From assembly GCA_037447655.1 (NCBI GenBank), contig JBBHKE010000088.1:1-45081 (forward strand): DNA of 45,081 bases, written 5' to 3'. The stretch comes from Zygnema cylindricum (Eukaryota > Streptophyta > Zygnematophyceae > Zygnematales > Zygnemataceae). The position numbers were made by a program, and so were the translations under genes. Under the pieces are notes generated by a model that worked only from the letters and a program-made list of their open reading frames with translations, was not told where the DNA came from and did not search any database. Below are positions 10,264-20,790 of the stretch, piece by piece (within the stretch, counting starts at the first letter, position 1; each line of letters starts with the position of its first letter).

Positions 10264-12525
10264 ATGGCTGAAATAGGCTATGGACAACAAGCCTTTGACA
10301 CGTTAAAGGAGCGGTTGGTTACCGCCCTTCTGTTATATTTCCCCGACCCGGAGTTACCTTTGACATTAATTACCGAGGTCGACGATACGACTATTGGAGC
10401 GATACTTATGAAGGATCAAGGCAAGGGCCTTCAACCCATTGGCTTTGACAGTCGGACTAATAGCAGCGGAACTTAACTGGGCTACGTATGAAAAGGAGAC
10501 AATAGCAATTATTAACACGCTCGAAGTTTAAAAATGCTACGTTCAAGGGAGGCGGATCACAATAATCACTGATCACCACGCCTTACTGTATCTCCAGCCA
10601 TAACCAAAGTTGTCAAAGAAACATATTCGATGGATGACGTTTCTTCAGACCTTCGGACCAGAATCAACTATTGAGTATAAACCGGCCAAGATAAACCCGA
10701 CGGATGTGCTGTTAAGAAGACTAAATGTAGCTGCGCCAGTGACGGAGCAAGATTCGCAAGCATCACACGATCAAAGCGAGAGCTCTATAAAAAAGGATAC
10801 CGCAATGTCGGAGAAAGCGCTGGGTCCGAAGATCAGCGCAATGACAAGTATAGTACAAGTGGACGATCACTGACTAAATAGGATTAACGCCGCATACGAC
10901 GAAGACGATGCACTCAAAGAATTGGTAAAACGTAAGGTTTTAGTTCGACCTGTCAACAGTATGTGAAGGTACAGACTGAGCTAGCAAACTTGACTTAATG
11001 TCCCGACAAACCAAGAGTTACGTCATACGATATTTAAAATGAGTCATGAAGAGCAGCTCAATGGACATTTGGATGAGAAAAAACAATTGCACGTGTTGCT
11101 GAGGCGTATTATTGGCCGAACATGACTCGGGGCATCGCAGAATATGTCAAGACATGTGACTCTTGTAACCAAAATAAATTTGAATCGGGTCATCAAGGTC
11201 TGTTGCAACCTCTCCCGATACCATCTGTTCTTTGGGAGGCGATTTCGATGGACTTCATTATTCTCCCATTAACTCGGGAAGGCTATGACTCCATCTTCGT
11301 CGTCGTGGACTCCCCTGACGAAAATGGCCCATTTCGTACCCACGACAATTTCAGCTACAGCTCGAGATGTGGCAGACTTATTCTTCCAGGAGATATTCCG
11401 CCATCACGGACTCCCAAAGAGGATCGTCAGCGACCGTGATAGAAAGTTTGTTAGCCACTTCTGGCGAAGTTTGTTCGAGTTGTGTGGAACACAGTTGGCC
11501 ATGTCCACGGCTTATCACTCTCAGACCGACGCTCAGATCAAAAGGGAGAACATGACTTTGGAGGAAGCTTTACGGGCGTATGTATCGGTGCACCAAACGG
11601 ATTGGGTGAACCATTTGACGGAAATTGAGGTGGTTTACAACAGTGCAGTGCACTCGTCCACGAAAGCTAAGCCATTTTCCCTCAATGGGCGACAACCCAC
11701 CCTTCCCCAAAATTTATTGGTCGTGTCCTACGCTTGCAGCTCTGGACTTTGCCAAAACGTTGCAAGTGAATCTGGAAAAGGCAGCAAAGGCTCTCCAGCT
11801 TGCAAAGGACCGTCAAAAGTCGCAAGCCGACACTCACCGTAAAGACATCATTTTTCGCGTGGGTGATAAGGTTCGCCTCAATATGTCAAACATGTCATTA
11901 CTGGGTGCCCTCTCCAAGAAATTGGCACCGAGATTTTCGCGCCCATTCACTGTCCTTTCAAAGGTGGGAGACGTGGCTTAGAAGCAGGATATTCCGCGGG
12001 AATGGTATATCCACAATGTTTTCCATGTTTCCCTCCTCAAACCGTTTTGCGACCCCGATTCAATTTTCGCTCATCGACATCCACATAATCCATTACCACC
12101 CATTCAAGGAACATCTGACGAGTACGAGGTGGAAGAAATCCTTCAGTCGCGTCGACTTCGAAATTCTAACTCCACACAGTATTTGGTGCGATGGAAGGGT
12201 TACGAAGTTGAAGACGATTCGTGGGTGAACGAGGAGGATCTGCATTCGCCCGATTTGCTGCATCAGTTTACGCAGAGTGCGGACACTCAGCTTAACCAGA
12301 GGGGCAATCGCAAAGGACGCGATAAAGGAACAAATCGCAATGTCGCAACCATCGCAATCATCTTGGGGACTCAGCGAGGAAACGCAACGGCGATGTTAAG
12401 GGACCGCAAGACTATGCTTGCGCAACCACCGAAGCGCAGCAAAGTAGCGATGCTGTCACAAAATCGTAGCATCACCGCTTCGCCGACAAAAAATTGCAAC
12501 GGTGCAATTGTGAATCGCAACGTTG
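10264..12525 (+). pseudogene. Chromovirus (Ty3/gypsy) pol remnant: RNase H, integrase, chromodomain
   Basis: Reading begins inside pol with the RT/RNase H junction (AFDTLKERL, then DDTTIGAILM, 10264-10460) and continues in shifted frames with the ELNWATYEKET and ITDHHALLYL RNase H motifs (to about 10730). The integrase follows: a zinc-binding pair in CDSCNQNK (about 11150), catalytic aspartates in ISMDFI and IVSDRDRKF, the YHSQTD block, then the HNVFHVSLLKPF block near 12010-12045. A chromodomain ends the pol region. At least three frameshifts and two stops (10530, 10603) disable it. The first part of pol and gag is missing. An LTR insertion splits it at 12526-12530; it resumes at 13605 and reaches a stop at about 13720. 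Confidence 0.9.
12111..12290 (+). pseudogene. Chromodomain of the chromovirus integrase
   Basis: This reads as a canonical chromodomain: DEYEVEEIL, then QYLVRWKGYE, then DDSWVNEEDL and a helix ending LLHQFTQ. Aromatic residues at Y (YEVE), W (RWKGY) and W (DDSW) match the methyl-lysine cage positions. In chromoviruses this module steers integration to histone-marked chromatin. It is intact, although upstream parts of the polyprotein are frameshifted. The tail after it is rich in Asn, Arg and Gln. Confidence 0.85.
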
Positions 12526-12530
12526 GTTAC

Positions 12531-13599
12531 TGAAATTCTATGGGCTCCATTGCCCACAGAATTCGCAGATCCAAAAGAAGCTAATCTAGATAGTGCGGAC
12601 TCCAAGTTGATATAAACCCAAATAAATGATCCCTTGACAATAAGAACCCCAATATACCTTCACCCCTGTGAAAAGAAGACCTTTTGTGTGCTCAGTTCCA
12701 CCACAAAATGCAAAGCTTCAATATGTGTTTTGGACAATATTCCCCACTTTGACTTTCCCACTGAATAAGTGCCACCCTGGCACGCAAAGACTCTGACCGA
12801 CTACACCCTTGTGTAGCTTGGACTCCCCTGAGTCCGCAGCAAAAAGAATCACTGAATTTGCTCACCCGAGCATTAAGTTATGGCTGGTCAAAGATGACCT
12901 TTATAGTTACAAGCTCTCTTAGAGAGAGGTACCTAAATATCACTAAGTCTTGGTCTGCCTACTCACGACTACCTACTACTAAACCCTAGTCCAATAGGAA
13001 CACTATAAAGTACAAGAAGGTACAATGGGCGATGTACTTATTGTACGTCCATTGTACGACAAGGTCTACAAGGTGACACCTGTCAAATCGGAAGCCATGG
13101 TTCCTCCTCCCATCTTCTCCGGTATCAAATAATGTGGCACAACGTGGCACCGCGTGACGCTATCTCCGTATGCCGCCGAAAGCTCACTTCGCGTGGCGGC
13201 TATAATGCCGGCCGTCCGATCAAAACATATTTTACATGGTTCAGATTCGCGTACATGTATGAATCGCTCCTTTTGGTTAGTCCGGTATTAAGTAGCTGTT
13301 GCGTTAATGTTTATATATCTTTGAAACCCGTCATGTGTATCGTTTCGGTAACGCTTTATTGGAGAAGGCTTACGTCTACATAGCAAACCATAGACCCAGG
13401 TTCAAATCCGGTTTAGAGCAGCATAATGGCCAACTATCAATTTTCCTACATGTTTTTGCCTGTTTCTTCTTTTTGACTATGGGGGCAGCCATGGCTATCT
13501 CTGTCTTCCAGTGACTACGACAAGTATGGATTACTTAGACAAGACCATATGACAAACACACAGAATAAATTCAGACCTAGAAAATACACAAATTTAACA
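12531..13599 (+). repeat. 1.07-kb LTR family, copy 1 (solo LTR, 5-bp duplication GTTAC)
   Basis: TG at 12531 to CA at 13599 (1,069 bp), flanked by exact GTTAC at 12526-12530 and 13600-13604. No retroviral-type coding is attached, so it is a solo LTR or a small non-autonomous element. Shared landmarks with copy 2: CTCCCCTGAGTC (about 12825), a GTAC-rich block (13010-13060), CCGGCCGTCCGAT (13208), a tRNA-like B-box GGTTCAAATCC (13399-13409), GCCATGGCTATCTC (13490) and CAGACCTAGAAAATA (13573) near the end. It interrupts the C-terminal tail of the chromovirus pol. Confidence 0.85.
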
Positions 13600-13604
13600 G
13601 TTAC

Positions 13605-13728
13605 GACGAACCCTCCCTATCGTCGCAACAGCGCAACTTACGAAATGTTGGACACTGCGGTACCCTCGCACGGTGCGACGCTTGGAAGGGTCCAAGGGTG
13701 AAACCCTCTATTATTCTATAACCACCGA
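13605..13728 (+). pseudogene. Chromovirus pol tail resuming after the LTR insertion
   Basis: The open frame cut at 12525 continues here in the same frame once the LTR and one GTTAC copy are set aside. It runs through a basic stretch (KGPRVKP) to TAA near 13720. The copia 3' LTR abuts at 13729. Confidence 0.5.
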
Positions 13729-14510
13729 TGCAGGTGGAGGAGCAGCAGTAGTAGTAGAAGTAGACATGATACACTCTCATAAGCTATCAAGAATCCTACC
13801 AAACAAATGTTTTCAAGGGCTCACCAAATCTTATACAAGCACCCAAACTTCAAAAAGCTTCATCAAGATATAGAGCAGCATAAACAGTGACAACTCCTAG
13901 AGTTTCAGCACAATTGACCCGACAACACTCAAGATATAACACTCAGAAGTTTCTCAAAGTATGGATACATAAAATGTTCTACGTCTTAATTCTTATACCT
14001 TTGTTGTACCAACGATACAAGTGTACCTTAGAGGTATGTCAAACAACCAAGCTAACACTAATCAATCAAGCTACCTCTGAGCTACCACTAAGCTAATCAA
14101 CATTGCTCAAAATGTATCCTTAGTAATCGTATAATACACTTGGCCGCTAAGTCCAACGTGCTCATCCTATCAATCTTGTCTGTTGACTAGATTCATATCC
14201 ATCGCAGTTGCTTAGTACTGTACTGAATCGCATTATGATATTCGCAAATGTGTTGTCCGTACTGACTTTATCAATAGTAATCGCAGTTGCGTTATACTGT
14301 CTATGTCGTAGTTGCGGCGTCTTGATTGCGTTGCAGCTGCGTTGCTGCATCGCAGTTGCGTTTTCCCACCCGATGTGTGACATGTGTATGTGGATGTAAG
14401 TGCCTTTCCAAAACCTGTAATGAGCTTTAAGTGACGACGCGTGTCCATGTAGATTTGTCTTCCTGTCGTCACACTAATTTACTAAGACTTAAGGCTTTCC
14501 AAAATCAACA
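13729..14510 (-). repeat. Copia 3' LTR
   Basis: Minus-strand reading goes from TGTTGATTTTGG at 14510 to CACCTGCA at 13729 (782 bp). It matches the 5' LTR along its whole length, with a 37-bp indel near 13965 and scattered changes. It carries palindromic CGCARYTGCG words (about 14283 and 14352). The match to the other LTR includes the gag start codon and about 13 codons, which is unusual (see findings). Confidence 0.85.
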
Positions 14511-14527
14511 CTCCCCTAAAGCTTTAG
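14511..14527 (-). other. Copia polypurine tract
   Basis: On the minus strand, AAAGCTTTAGGGGAG lies directly before the TGTTGATTTTGG LTR start, the position of the plus-strand primer. It marks 14510 as the true outer start of the 3' LTR. Confidence 0.7.
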
Positions 14528-14813
14528 ACTCAGTGTATCAGCACAGCTCAGATGTGAAAGTTGCGCAGCTGCAATGTCACACTTAGCGCAGCATGACAGC
14601 ATAGTAGTGCAACATGGCAACTTAGCAGGGCAAAAAAACAACTAGTCATCTAGTCCCACTACACCCTGATTGTGGACTAGCGCAGCATGGCAGTATCGTA
14701 GTGCAGCGACTCAGTTATTCACCCAATCTTACTACATCCCTACAATACTTCAGCTTAAGAGGAGGGAGAGCTTTAGTAAGCATATCATCAATCATTCTTC
14801 CGTTTGCCAGATA

Positions 14814-15296
14814 TCATAATTTAATCACCCTAGAGAACACTTTTTCTCTTACAAAGTGTAATCTTACATACATGTGCTTACTCTCGAAGTGGTGACTTGG
14901 GTTAGAGGCAATGGCAATGGCAGCGTGGTTATCACACCAGATCACCCTTGGACCAATATGCATGTATCCTAGTTCTTGCAACATGGATTTTACCCATAAG
15001 AGTTCTTTGAGGGCCGAGCTTGTTGCCATATATTGTGACTCTATTGTCGACTGTGCTGTAACCTTTTGAAGTTTGCTGCTATAGCAGCAAGTACCGTTCC
15101 CAATTTGTAGAACAAATCCCGTGGTGGATTTCCGGCTTGGTATGTCGCCATAACTTGCATCACTCCATGTTTGCAGCTTTACTTCTTCTTCGACTAGTGT
15201 GAGTTTAAGATATTTTGTTCCTGCCAAATATCTTAAGACTCTCCTTGCTAAATCAAGATCAGATTTTCTCGGATTCTCTAGACTTCAGCTCAATAC
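14814..15296 (-). pseudogene. Copia RNase H
   Basis: The minus-strand frame shows WSDASYGD (first catalytic Asp), SRKSTTGFVL, the TIESQYMA motif (catalytic Glu) and VIWCDNHAAIAIA (catalytic Asp), then an HIEVR-like region degraded near 14870. It is the 3' end of pol; the 5' side is cut from RT by the solo LTR at 15302-16367. One TGA interrupts the frame close to the junction. Confidence 0.85.
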
Positions 15297-15301
15297 CCCA
15301 A

Positions 15302-16367
15302 TGCAACTCTGAGACCTCCATAGGCCCTTAGAGTAGGCAACTCACACGAAGCCTCTAGGATAACCCTGACCCCTTTGTCTTTCAGCACGAATAACTGCCA
15401 CCTTGGCAAACAAAAACTCTGACCACCTTCACCCCTGTGAAGGCAAGACTCCCCTGAGTCGATAGCAAAAAGAATCTCTGAATTTGCTCCCCTGAGCAGT
15501 AAGTTATAGAGGGTCAAAGTTTACCTTTTGTATAGAAGCTCACTGGGAGAGATGGTCCTATCTACCATTTTTTTCTAAGTCCTATCCCTCTCTAAAACTC
15601 TATCTACTGATGTACGGCACCAATCATATTACACTGCCGTACACAAAAGTACAGCTGCCGGTGTACTTTATGTACGGATATTGTACGACATGGCCTAATT
15701 GTTGACACATGTCATATTCGGATTCGGTCCCGTAATCCCCCGAGATGCCGCGATCCAACGTTATCGTGCCACGTGTCATCCAATGTGGCGATGACCACAA
15801 ACCACCGAGAATCTCTTCCGCAATATTTGTTTTTTTTTTCGGCCGTCCGATTGAATGCAGATTTCAATCGTAGCCGTCATAAATGCTTGTGCGGTATTTG
15901 TTTCGTAAAAGAAACAAAATGCGCGGTACTTGTTTCTTGTCCATACCGTAATCCGTACTTGTATATAACTGGATCTATGTATCCGTAAACGTCCGTCGTT
16001 AAATGAATTTTCCTACGTGGCAACATTTAAATAAATATCAAACCCTCTAGTATGTATCATTCTGTGTAGACTTAACGGATAAGCCTACCGGCTTTTGGCG
16101 GTCTTACGGTCAGCACGTACCAGTATCAAATCCTGGTTCCGACATACTCCTTTTAGCAAATAAACCTACATATCCGTAAATCAACTAATCTATTTCCCGT
16201 AAACCTCTGGATAGCCTATGTAGTTATGGCTCTAGCTTCCTCTCTATCTTTTCAGTGACTGCAACAAGTGTGGGATTTGGAGGGAGAAGTTAGAGGCAGA
16301 CTCCCTCGGCTTCATTCTGTATTCCAATTTAGACCTAGAAAATAATAAAAAACCATCGATTTCTACA
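15302..16367 (+). repeat. 1.07-kb LTR family, copy 2 (solo LTR, 5-bp duplication CCCAA)
   Basis: TG at 15302 to CA at 16367 (1,066 bp), flanked by exact CCCAA at 15297-15301 and 16368-16372. Setting the insert and one duplication aside restores the copia RT-RNase H reading frame across the junction, which proves both ends. Internal landmarks: CTCCCCTGAGTCG (15450), GTAC cluster (15612-15690), CGGCCGTCCGATTG (15840), TTTGTTTCGTAAAAG (15898), T-arm-like hairpin around ATCAAAT (16120-16136), ATGGCTCTAGCTTCC and GTGACTGCAACAAG (16225-16270), AGACCTAGAAAATA (16331). Confidence 0.92.
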
Positions 16368-16372
16368 CCCAA

Positions 16373-17300
16373 CTGCTGCAGCAATGTCAGGACAGGTATA
16401 GTTCATGTAATATATTAAGCTTCTCACTATCTTTCTGTAAGGTATTAGTGTCATAGGATCATTCTCCCCTGACTCTAAATACTTGCCAACAATGACACCC
16501 GGTTGTGTCTCTTCTCCCTCTAACTTTTGTTGAAACTCCATTGGAGTTAGACATCCTTTTGTCCTCCGCATTCCGTACTCATCTAACATGTTTTCAATAG
16601 CCTCTTTTTGATTCAATTTTATTACTTCTTTATTTCTATCCCTCTCTACCTAGATACCCAAAATATTTTTTGCCTCACCGAGGTCTTTCATCTCGAACCG
16701 TGAATTTAGAGCAGTTTTGATTTTGTTAATTTCAGCCATTGATTTGCTGATTAATAGTAAATCATCTACATACACCGCTACATAAACTATCCCATCCTCA
16801 CCCTTTAGAACGTAGACAGAGTGATCAGAACTTATCCTTTAAAATCCTAGGCTAGATAAGAATTCATCAAACTTCAGATTCCATTGCCTATGGGCCTGTT
16901 TTAGGCCGTACATAGATTTTAACAATTTGCATACTAAGTGCTCTTTTCTAGGTTCTGCATACATTTCAGGGTGCTGCATGTAAATGGTCTCCTCTAGTTC
17001 TCCATGCAGAAAGGTTGTCTTTACATCCATCTGATGTATTTCCATATCTTCTATAGCAACTAGAGACAGCAAAATCCTAACTATCGAAAATCTTACAAGC
17101 GGAGAAAATGTTTTTTCAAAATGAATTCCCTCCTTTTGATTATACCCCTTTGCCACAAGTCTGGCCTTATATCGTTCTATGGTATTATCAGGATTTAACT
17201 TCACCTTGAATACCCATTTGCTGCCGATCGCTTTTCAGTTTGGAGGAAGGTCCACTAGCTCCCATGTCTGAGCCTCCATGATCGACTTCATTTCATCGTT
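16373..17300 (-). pseudogene. Copia reverse transcriptase
   Basis: In minus-strand order: the KWVFKVK and RYKARLVAKGYNQ blocks (about 17225-17130), HQMDVKTTFLHGELEE (about 17000), SMYGLKQ, then YVDDLLL, the catalytic YVDD box (about 16760), and the block ending in PDIAAAVG where the solo LTR interrupts. Single stops break the frame near 16850 and 16650. Degraded but easily recognised; it shares the copia order with the neighbouring integrase. Confidence 0.9.
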
Positions 17301-18461
17301 TGCTGCCTCAATCTATTGGTTCCGCTCTGGTGATAAGACGACCTCTCGGATGGTTAGAGGCTCCCTTGAGGTTGTCGAGTAGGGGAAGTGAGAACTTGCT
17401 TGCACGCGCCAACTAGATCTTCTTCCCCTTGGAAATTCTGAGGCTGAAATTGTCGGATCCCTTGCAATACACTTGTTGCGCTGGTTGTGATCAATAGGCA
17501 TTGACCGCAGTAGGTCCGGTCGGAACTGAACTTGGGGAGGAACATGGAGAATTTCAGACTCGCGTGTTCTCACCGGTGAATTTTGCATCTGTGGGACAAT
17601 TTCATGGATGTAATCTAGAATAACATATTCCTGTACTTTTTGCTGCTTTTGCTACTCTGTCATTTCAAATAAATATATGGAGTCTAGCTCATCCTTAACA
17701 ATGATGTTTCTCGCTACAATTATTTGTTGCCTCTCAAACACAAAAACTCTATAACCCTTTGAATGATCATCATATCCTAACAAAATACCCGTTAATCCTT
17801 TCAGTTCCATTTTCCATCTATCTTTACATGTATCGAGGATAAAGCATTTACTACCAAAGACTTTGAAGTGAGTGACATATGGTTTTCTACCTGTCTAGAT
17901 CTCGTAAGGAGTAGTTTCTACCGATTTTATCCTATCCTATTCTTAATATAAACTGCACAATATAGAGCCTCAGCCTTGAATTTCGGATCCACATTTTTAT
18001 CTGCAAGCATCGACCTAGAGCTCTCCGTGAGGAATCTATTTAATCTCTCCGAAACCCCATTTTTTTCTGGTGAATACGGAATAGTCAAAAGATGACTTAT
18101 ACCTTCATCAAGTAAAAATGTTTCAAATTCCTTCGAGGTATATTCCCCACCATTGTCTGATCTGAACTCCAAAATTGGTAAATTATGGAGTTTTTCAACC
18201 CATGTTTTATTGTGTTTAAAGTGAACAAACACTTCTATTTATTCTTTCATGAAGTAAACTTTTGTAAACCTAGAAAAATCATATGTGAAGGTTACCATAT
18301 ATTTCATCCCCGCGGCAGACCGTACCTTCGCAGGACCAAAAACATCATAATGAATTTGTTGTAACAGTCTAGTTGATCGATGTTCATACTCTTTAGAGAA
18401 TGGCAGTTTGTGGATTTTGCCTAAAGCGCAGCCATCGCATGTTTTAACCCGGCACATACCT
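17301..18461 (-). pseudogene. Copia integrase and linker
   Basis: Minus-strand reading: CDGCALGKIHKLPF (end of GAG-pre-integrase, about 18430), HYDVFGPAK with the first catalytic Asp (about 18340), FRSDNGGEYTS with the second Asp (about 18150), SPEKNGVSERLNR with the Glu (about 18060), then the TGRKPY and LGYDDHSKGYR C-terminal blocks (17900-17750) and a variable Pro/Ser/Arg-rich linker to RT. A stop or frameshift near 18235 and others in the linker disable it. Confidence 0.88.
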
Positions 18462-18656
18462 TTTAAATAAATAAACCCGAACTAATATAAATTTCCCGTA
18501 AACCTCAGGATAGCCTAGGTAGCCATGGCTCTAGCTTCCTCTCCAATTTCTCAGTGACTGCGACAAGTTTGAGAGTAGGAGAGAGAAGTTAGAGATAGAC
18601 TGCCTCGGCTTCAATATTTCTTTTCAGACCTAGAAAATACTTAAAAAAACCATTAG
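18462..18656 (+). repeat. 1.07-kb LTR family, copy 5 (about 190-bp fragment)
   Basis: Matches the last part of copy 2: CCCGTAAACCTCAGGATAGC, ATGGCTCTAGCTTCCTCTC, CAGTGACTGCGACAAG, TGCCTCGGCTTC and CAGACCTAGAAAATAC, with the TTTCTACA terminus at about 18656. The rest of the LTR is missing, together with about 60 codons of copia GAG-pre-integrase, so a deletion removed both after insertion. Confidence 0.75.
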
Positions 18657-19192
18657 TTTCTACAATTATCTCTAGTACGTGTAATTGCAACCTTGCCATT
18701 CTTGCTAACAACCTGTCGACCATTTTTAAAATTGACCTCAAAACCTTTACTCTCTACCAAAGACGTAGAAAACATATTTTTCTTAAAGTAAGGGACAAAG
18801 ATGACATTGTGAACGGTCCTTTCAACTGATTTTCCTTCCACATCAACTAGCAAAGATACATCACCCACAGCACGTGTCTGGACACTCATCCCACAAGCAT
18901 AATAAATATTTTTCTCCAGCGTTGTTTTCACATTTTTGAAGATAGCTTTGTCCCAGCACATGAGAGCTGACGCTCCCGTATCTATTATCCATCCAGTATC
19001 CTTCCGGCCGTCTATTGCCGCCGCCATAGCAAATAGATCCGTGTCATCCTCCTCAAAAAATGTCAAAGTCTCGTCTTGGAGAGATGAAGAAGCCAAAAAC
19101 AGTGTATTTCCACAAGGTGTAGGCCTCGTGAAGCTTTCGTAAAACTGACTTTGTTGCCATCCCGACCTGTATAAACCTGTTACGTTAACCAT
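18657..19192 (-). pseudogene. Copia protease region
   Basis: Read on the minus strand, the frame carries WIIDTGAS, the DTG active site of a retropepsin (about 18965-18995). It is followed by the typical VHNVIFVPYFKKNMFS strand and a VVSKNGKVAITR end. The frame is open for about 179 codons until the LTR fragment breaks it near 18656. Confidence 0.85.
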
Positions 19193-19993
19193 TTTAAGAT
19201 AAGGACAGAACTTATATCCATGACCTCTCTCACTTCAATATAAACATGCAGTGTTAGATTGTCTATTTCCACCTTGATTAATCTGTTTGAACTGATTTTG
19301 TGAATTAAACTGATTTCTTTGCTGAATAAACTGTCCTTTCCTCTGAAAGTCTGAATTGAACGCCTCTACTTGCTCAACATTGAGAATATTAGATGTAGCT
19401 TCCTCTTCTAGTAAAATATTAATTGCTAACTATAAAGTCTGGCTAGCCTTATCTTTATGTTTGAGCATATCAGACGCTCCATTCATACTATGAGGGAGAC
19501 CCCGCATTAGCAATGCTGCCTGTTGAAATTGAGGAAACACGCCACTTGCACAAGCATGTGCATCTATAAGGATGCAAAATTTGTTAGCATATTCAGCCAT
19601 GGTACCGCCAGTGAACTTATAGTCCCAAATTATTCCAGCCACAAGAAGCTCTTCTTAGACATTAGCTTTTTCATAATCTTTTTTAAGAAATGTCCAAATA
19701 TCAAGTGTTTTTTTCATTTTTATCCGACACATAGCTAAGTCCTCGGACATACAGAATATTAGAATAGAACAAGCCTGAGTATTTTTCTTTGACCATGACG
19801 GATCAGATTCATCCAGCGAACCATCAAATATATCCAAAAGATTAACATTCTCGAAGTGAGTCTCCACCATATCAGCCCAATAAACATATTTTTCCCCTGA
19901 AAAGATAGGAATTCTTGATGATAGACCCATAACCTGTTGTTCTACAACATGCAGTGCAGGTGGAGGAGCAGCAGTAGTAGTAGAAGTAGACAT
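19193..19993 (-). pseudogene. Copia gag
   Basis: The start ATG (19993) begins MSTSTTTAAPPPA. Next come IPIFSGEKYVYWADMVETHF and a helical region typical of copia-type gag (UBN2-like), then a break near 19655 and a continuation through AEYANKFCILIDA and LLMRGLPHS. A Gln/Asn-rich spacer leads to a CCHC zinc knuckle at about 19205-19246, in which the second cysteine codon is TGA (19235-19237). The start codon lies within the sequence repeated in both LTRs. Confidence 0.85.
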
Positions 19994-20790
19994 GATACAC
20001 TCTCAGAAGCTATCAAAAATCCTTCCAAATAGCTATTTTCAAGTGCTCACCAAATCTTATACAAGGATCCAAACTTCACAAAACAATATCAAAATATAGA
20101 GCAGCATAAACAGTGACAACTCCCAAAGTTTCAGCACAATTGACGCGACAACACTCAAGATATAACACTCAGAAGTTTCCCAAAAATTGTTTGCAGTTTT
20201 ACTACTTGGAAGTCTAGATACATAAAATGTTCTACATCTTAATTCTTATACTTGTGTTGTACCGACGATACAAATGTATCTCAGAGGTACATCAAACAAC
20301 CAAGCTAACACTAATCTGTCAAGCTACCGCTAAGCTACCACTAAGCTAATCAACACTGCTCAAAATCTATCCTAAGTAATCGTATAATACATTTGGCGGC
20401 TAAGTCCAACGTGATCATCCTCTAAATCTCGTCCGTTGACTAGATTCATATTCATCGCAGTTGCTTTGTACTGTACTGAATCGCATTCTGATATCCGCGA
20501 CTGCGTTGTCTGTACTGACTATATCAATAGTTATCGCAGTTGCGTTGTACTGTTTGTGTCGCAGTTGCGTCGTCTTGATTACATCGTGATTCTCGCAGCT
20601 GCGTTGCTGCATCGCAGTTGCGTTGCTGTATCGCAACTGGGTTGTCCCACCCGATGTGTGACATCTGTATGTGGATGTAAGTGCCTTCCAAAACTTGTAA
20701 TGAGCTTTAAGTGACGAAGCGTGTCCCTGTAGATTTGTCTTCCTGTCGTCACACTAATTTACTAAGACTTAAGGCTTTCCAAAATCAACA
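19955..20790 (-). repeat. Copia 5' LTR
   Basis: Minus-strand reading goes from TGTTGATTTTGG at 20790 to CACCTGCA at 19955 (836 bp). It holds five copies of CGCARYTGCG or near variants between 20530 and 20640, and GATGTACCTCTGAG and TTATGTATCTAG blocks downstream. A 37-bp segment around 20187-20222 is absent from the 3' LTR. No recognisable tRNA primer-binding site (TGG...) follows the end. Confidence 0.82.

Larger units (their letters stand above)
13729..20790 (-). mobile_element. Ty1/copia retrotransposon, minus strand, with nested insertions
   Basis: The two long direct repeats (13729-14510 and 19955-20790) flank, in minus-strand order, gag, protease, integrase, reverse transcriptase and RNase H, which is the Ty1/copia order (integrase before RT). 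A purine tract precedes the 3' LTR. Total 7,062 bp, including a 1,066-bp solo LTR with its extra TTGGG copy (15302-16372) and an LTR fragment near 18.5 kb. Each domain carries stops or frameshifts, so it is inactive. No matching target duplication is visible outside (ACCGA to the left, AGCTT to the right). It sits inside the chromovirus. Confidence 0.9.

Noticed and set aside
13330-13440. Intact tRNA gene
   Set aside because: The B-box is perfect but acceptor and D-arm pairing are not; the sequence is part of a repeated LTR, so it is tRNA-like only.
19235-19237. UGA reassigned to cysteine
   Set aside because: The TGA at a zinc-knuckle cysteine is in a pseudogene, and other coding regions show TGA where other residues are expected, as well as TGA as a plausible terminator of the BTB gene.
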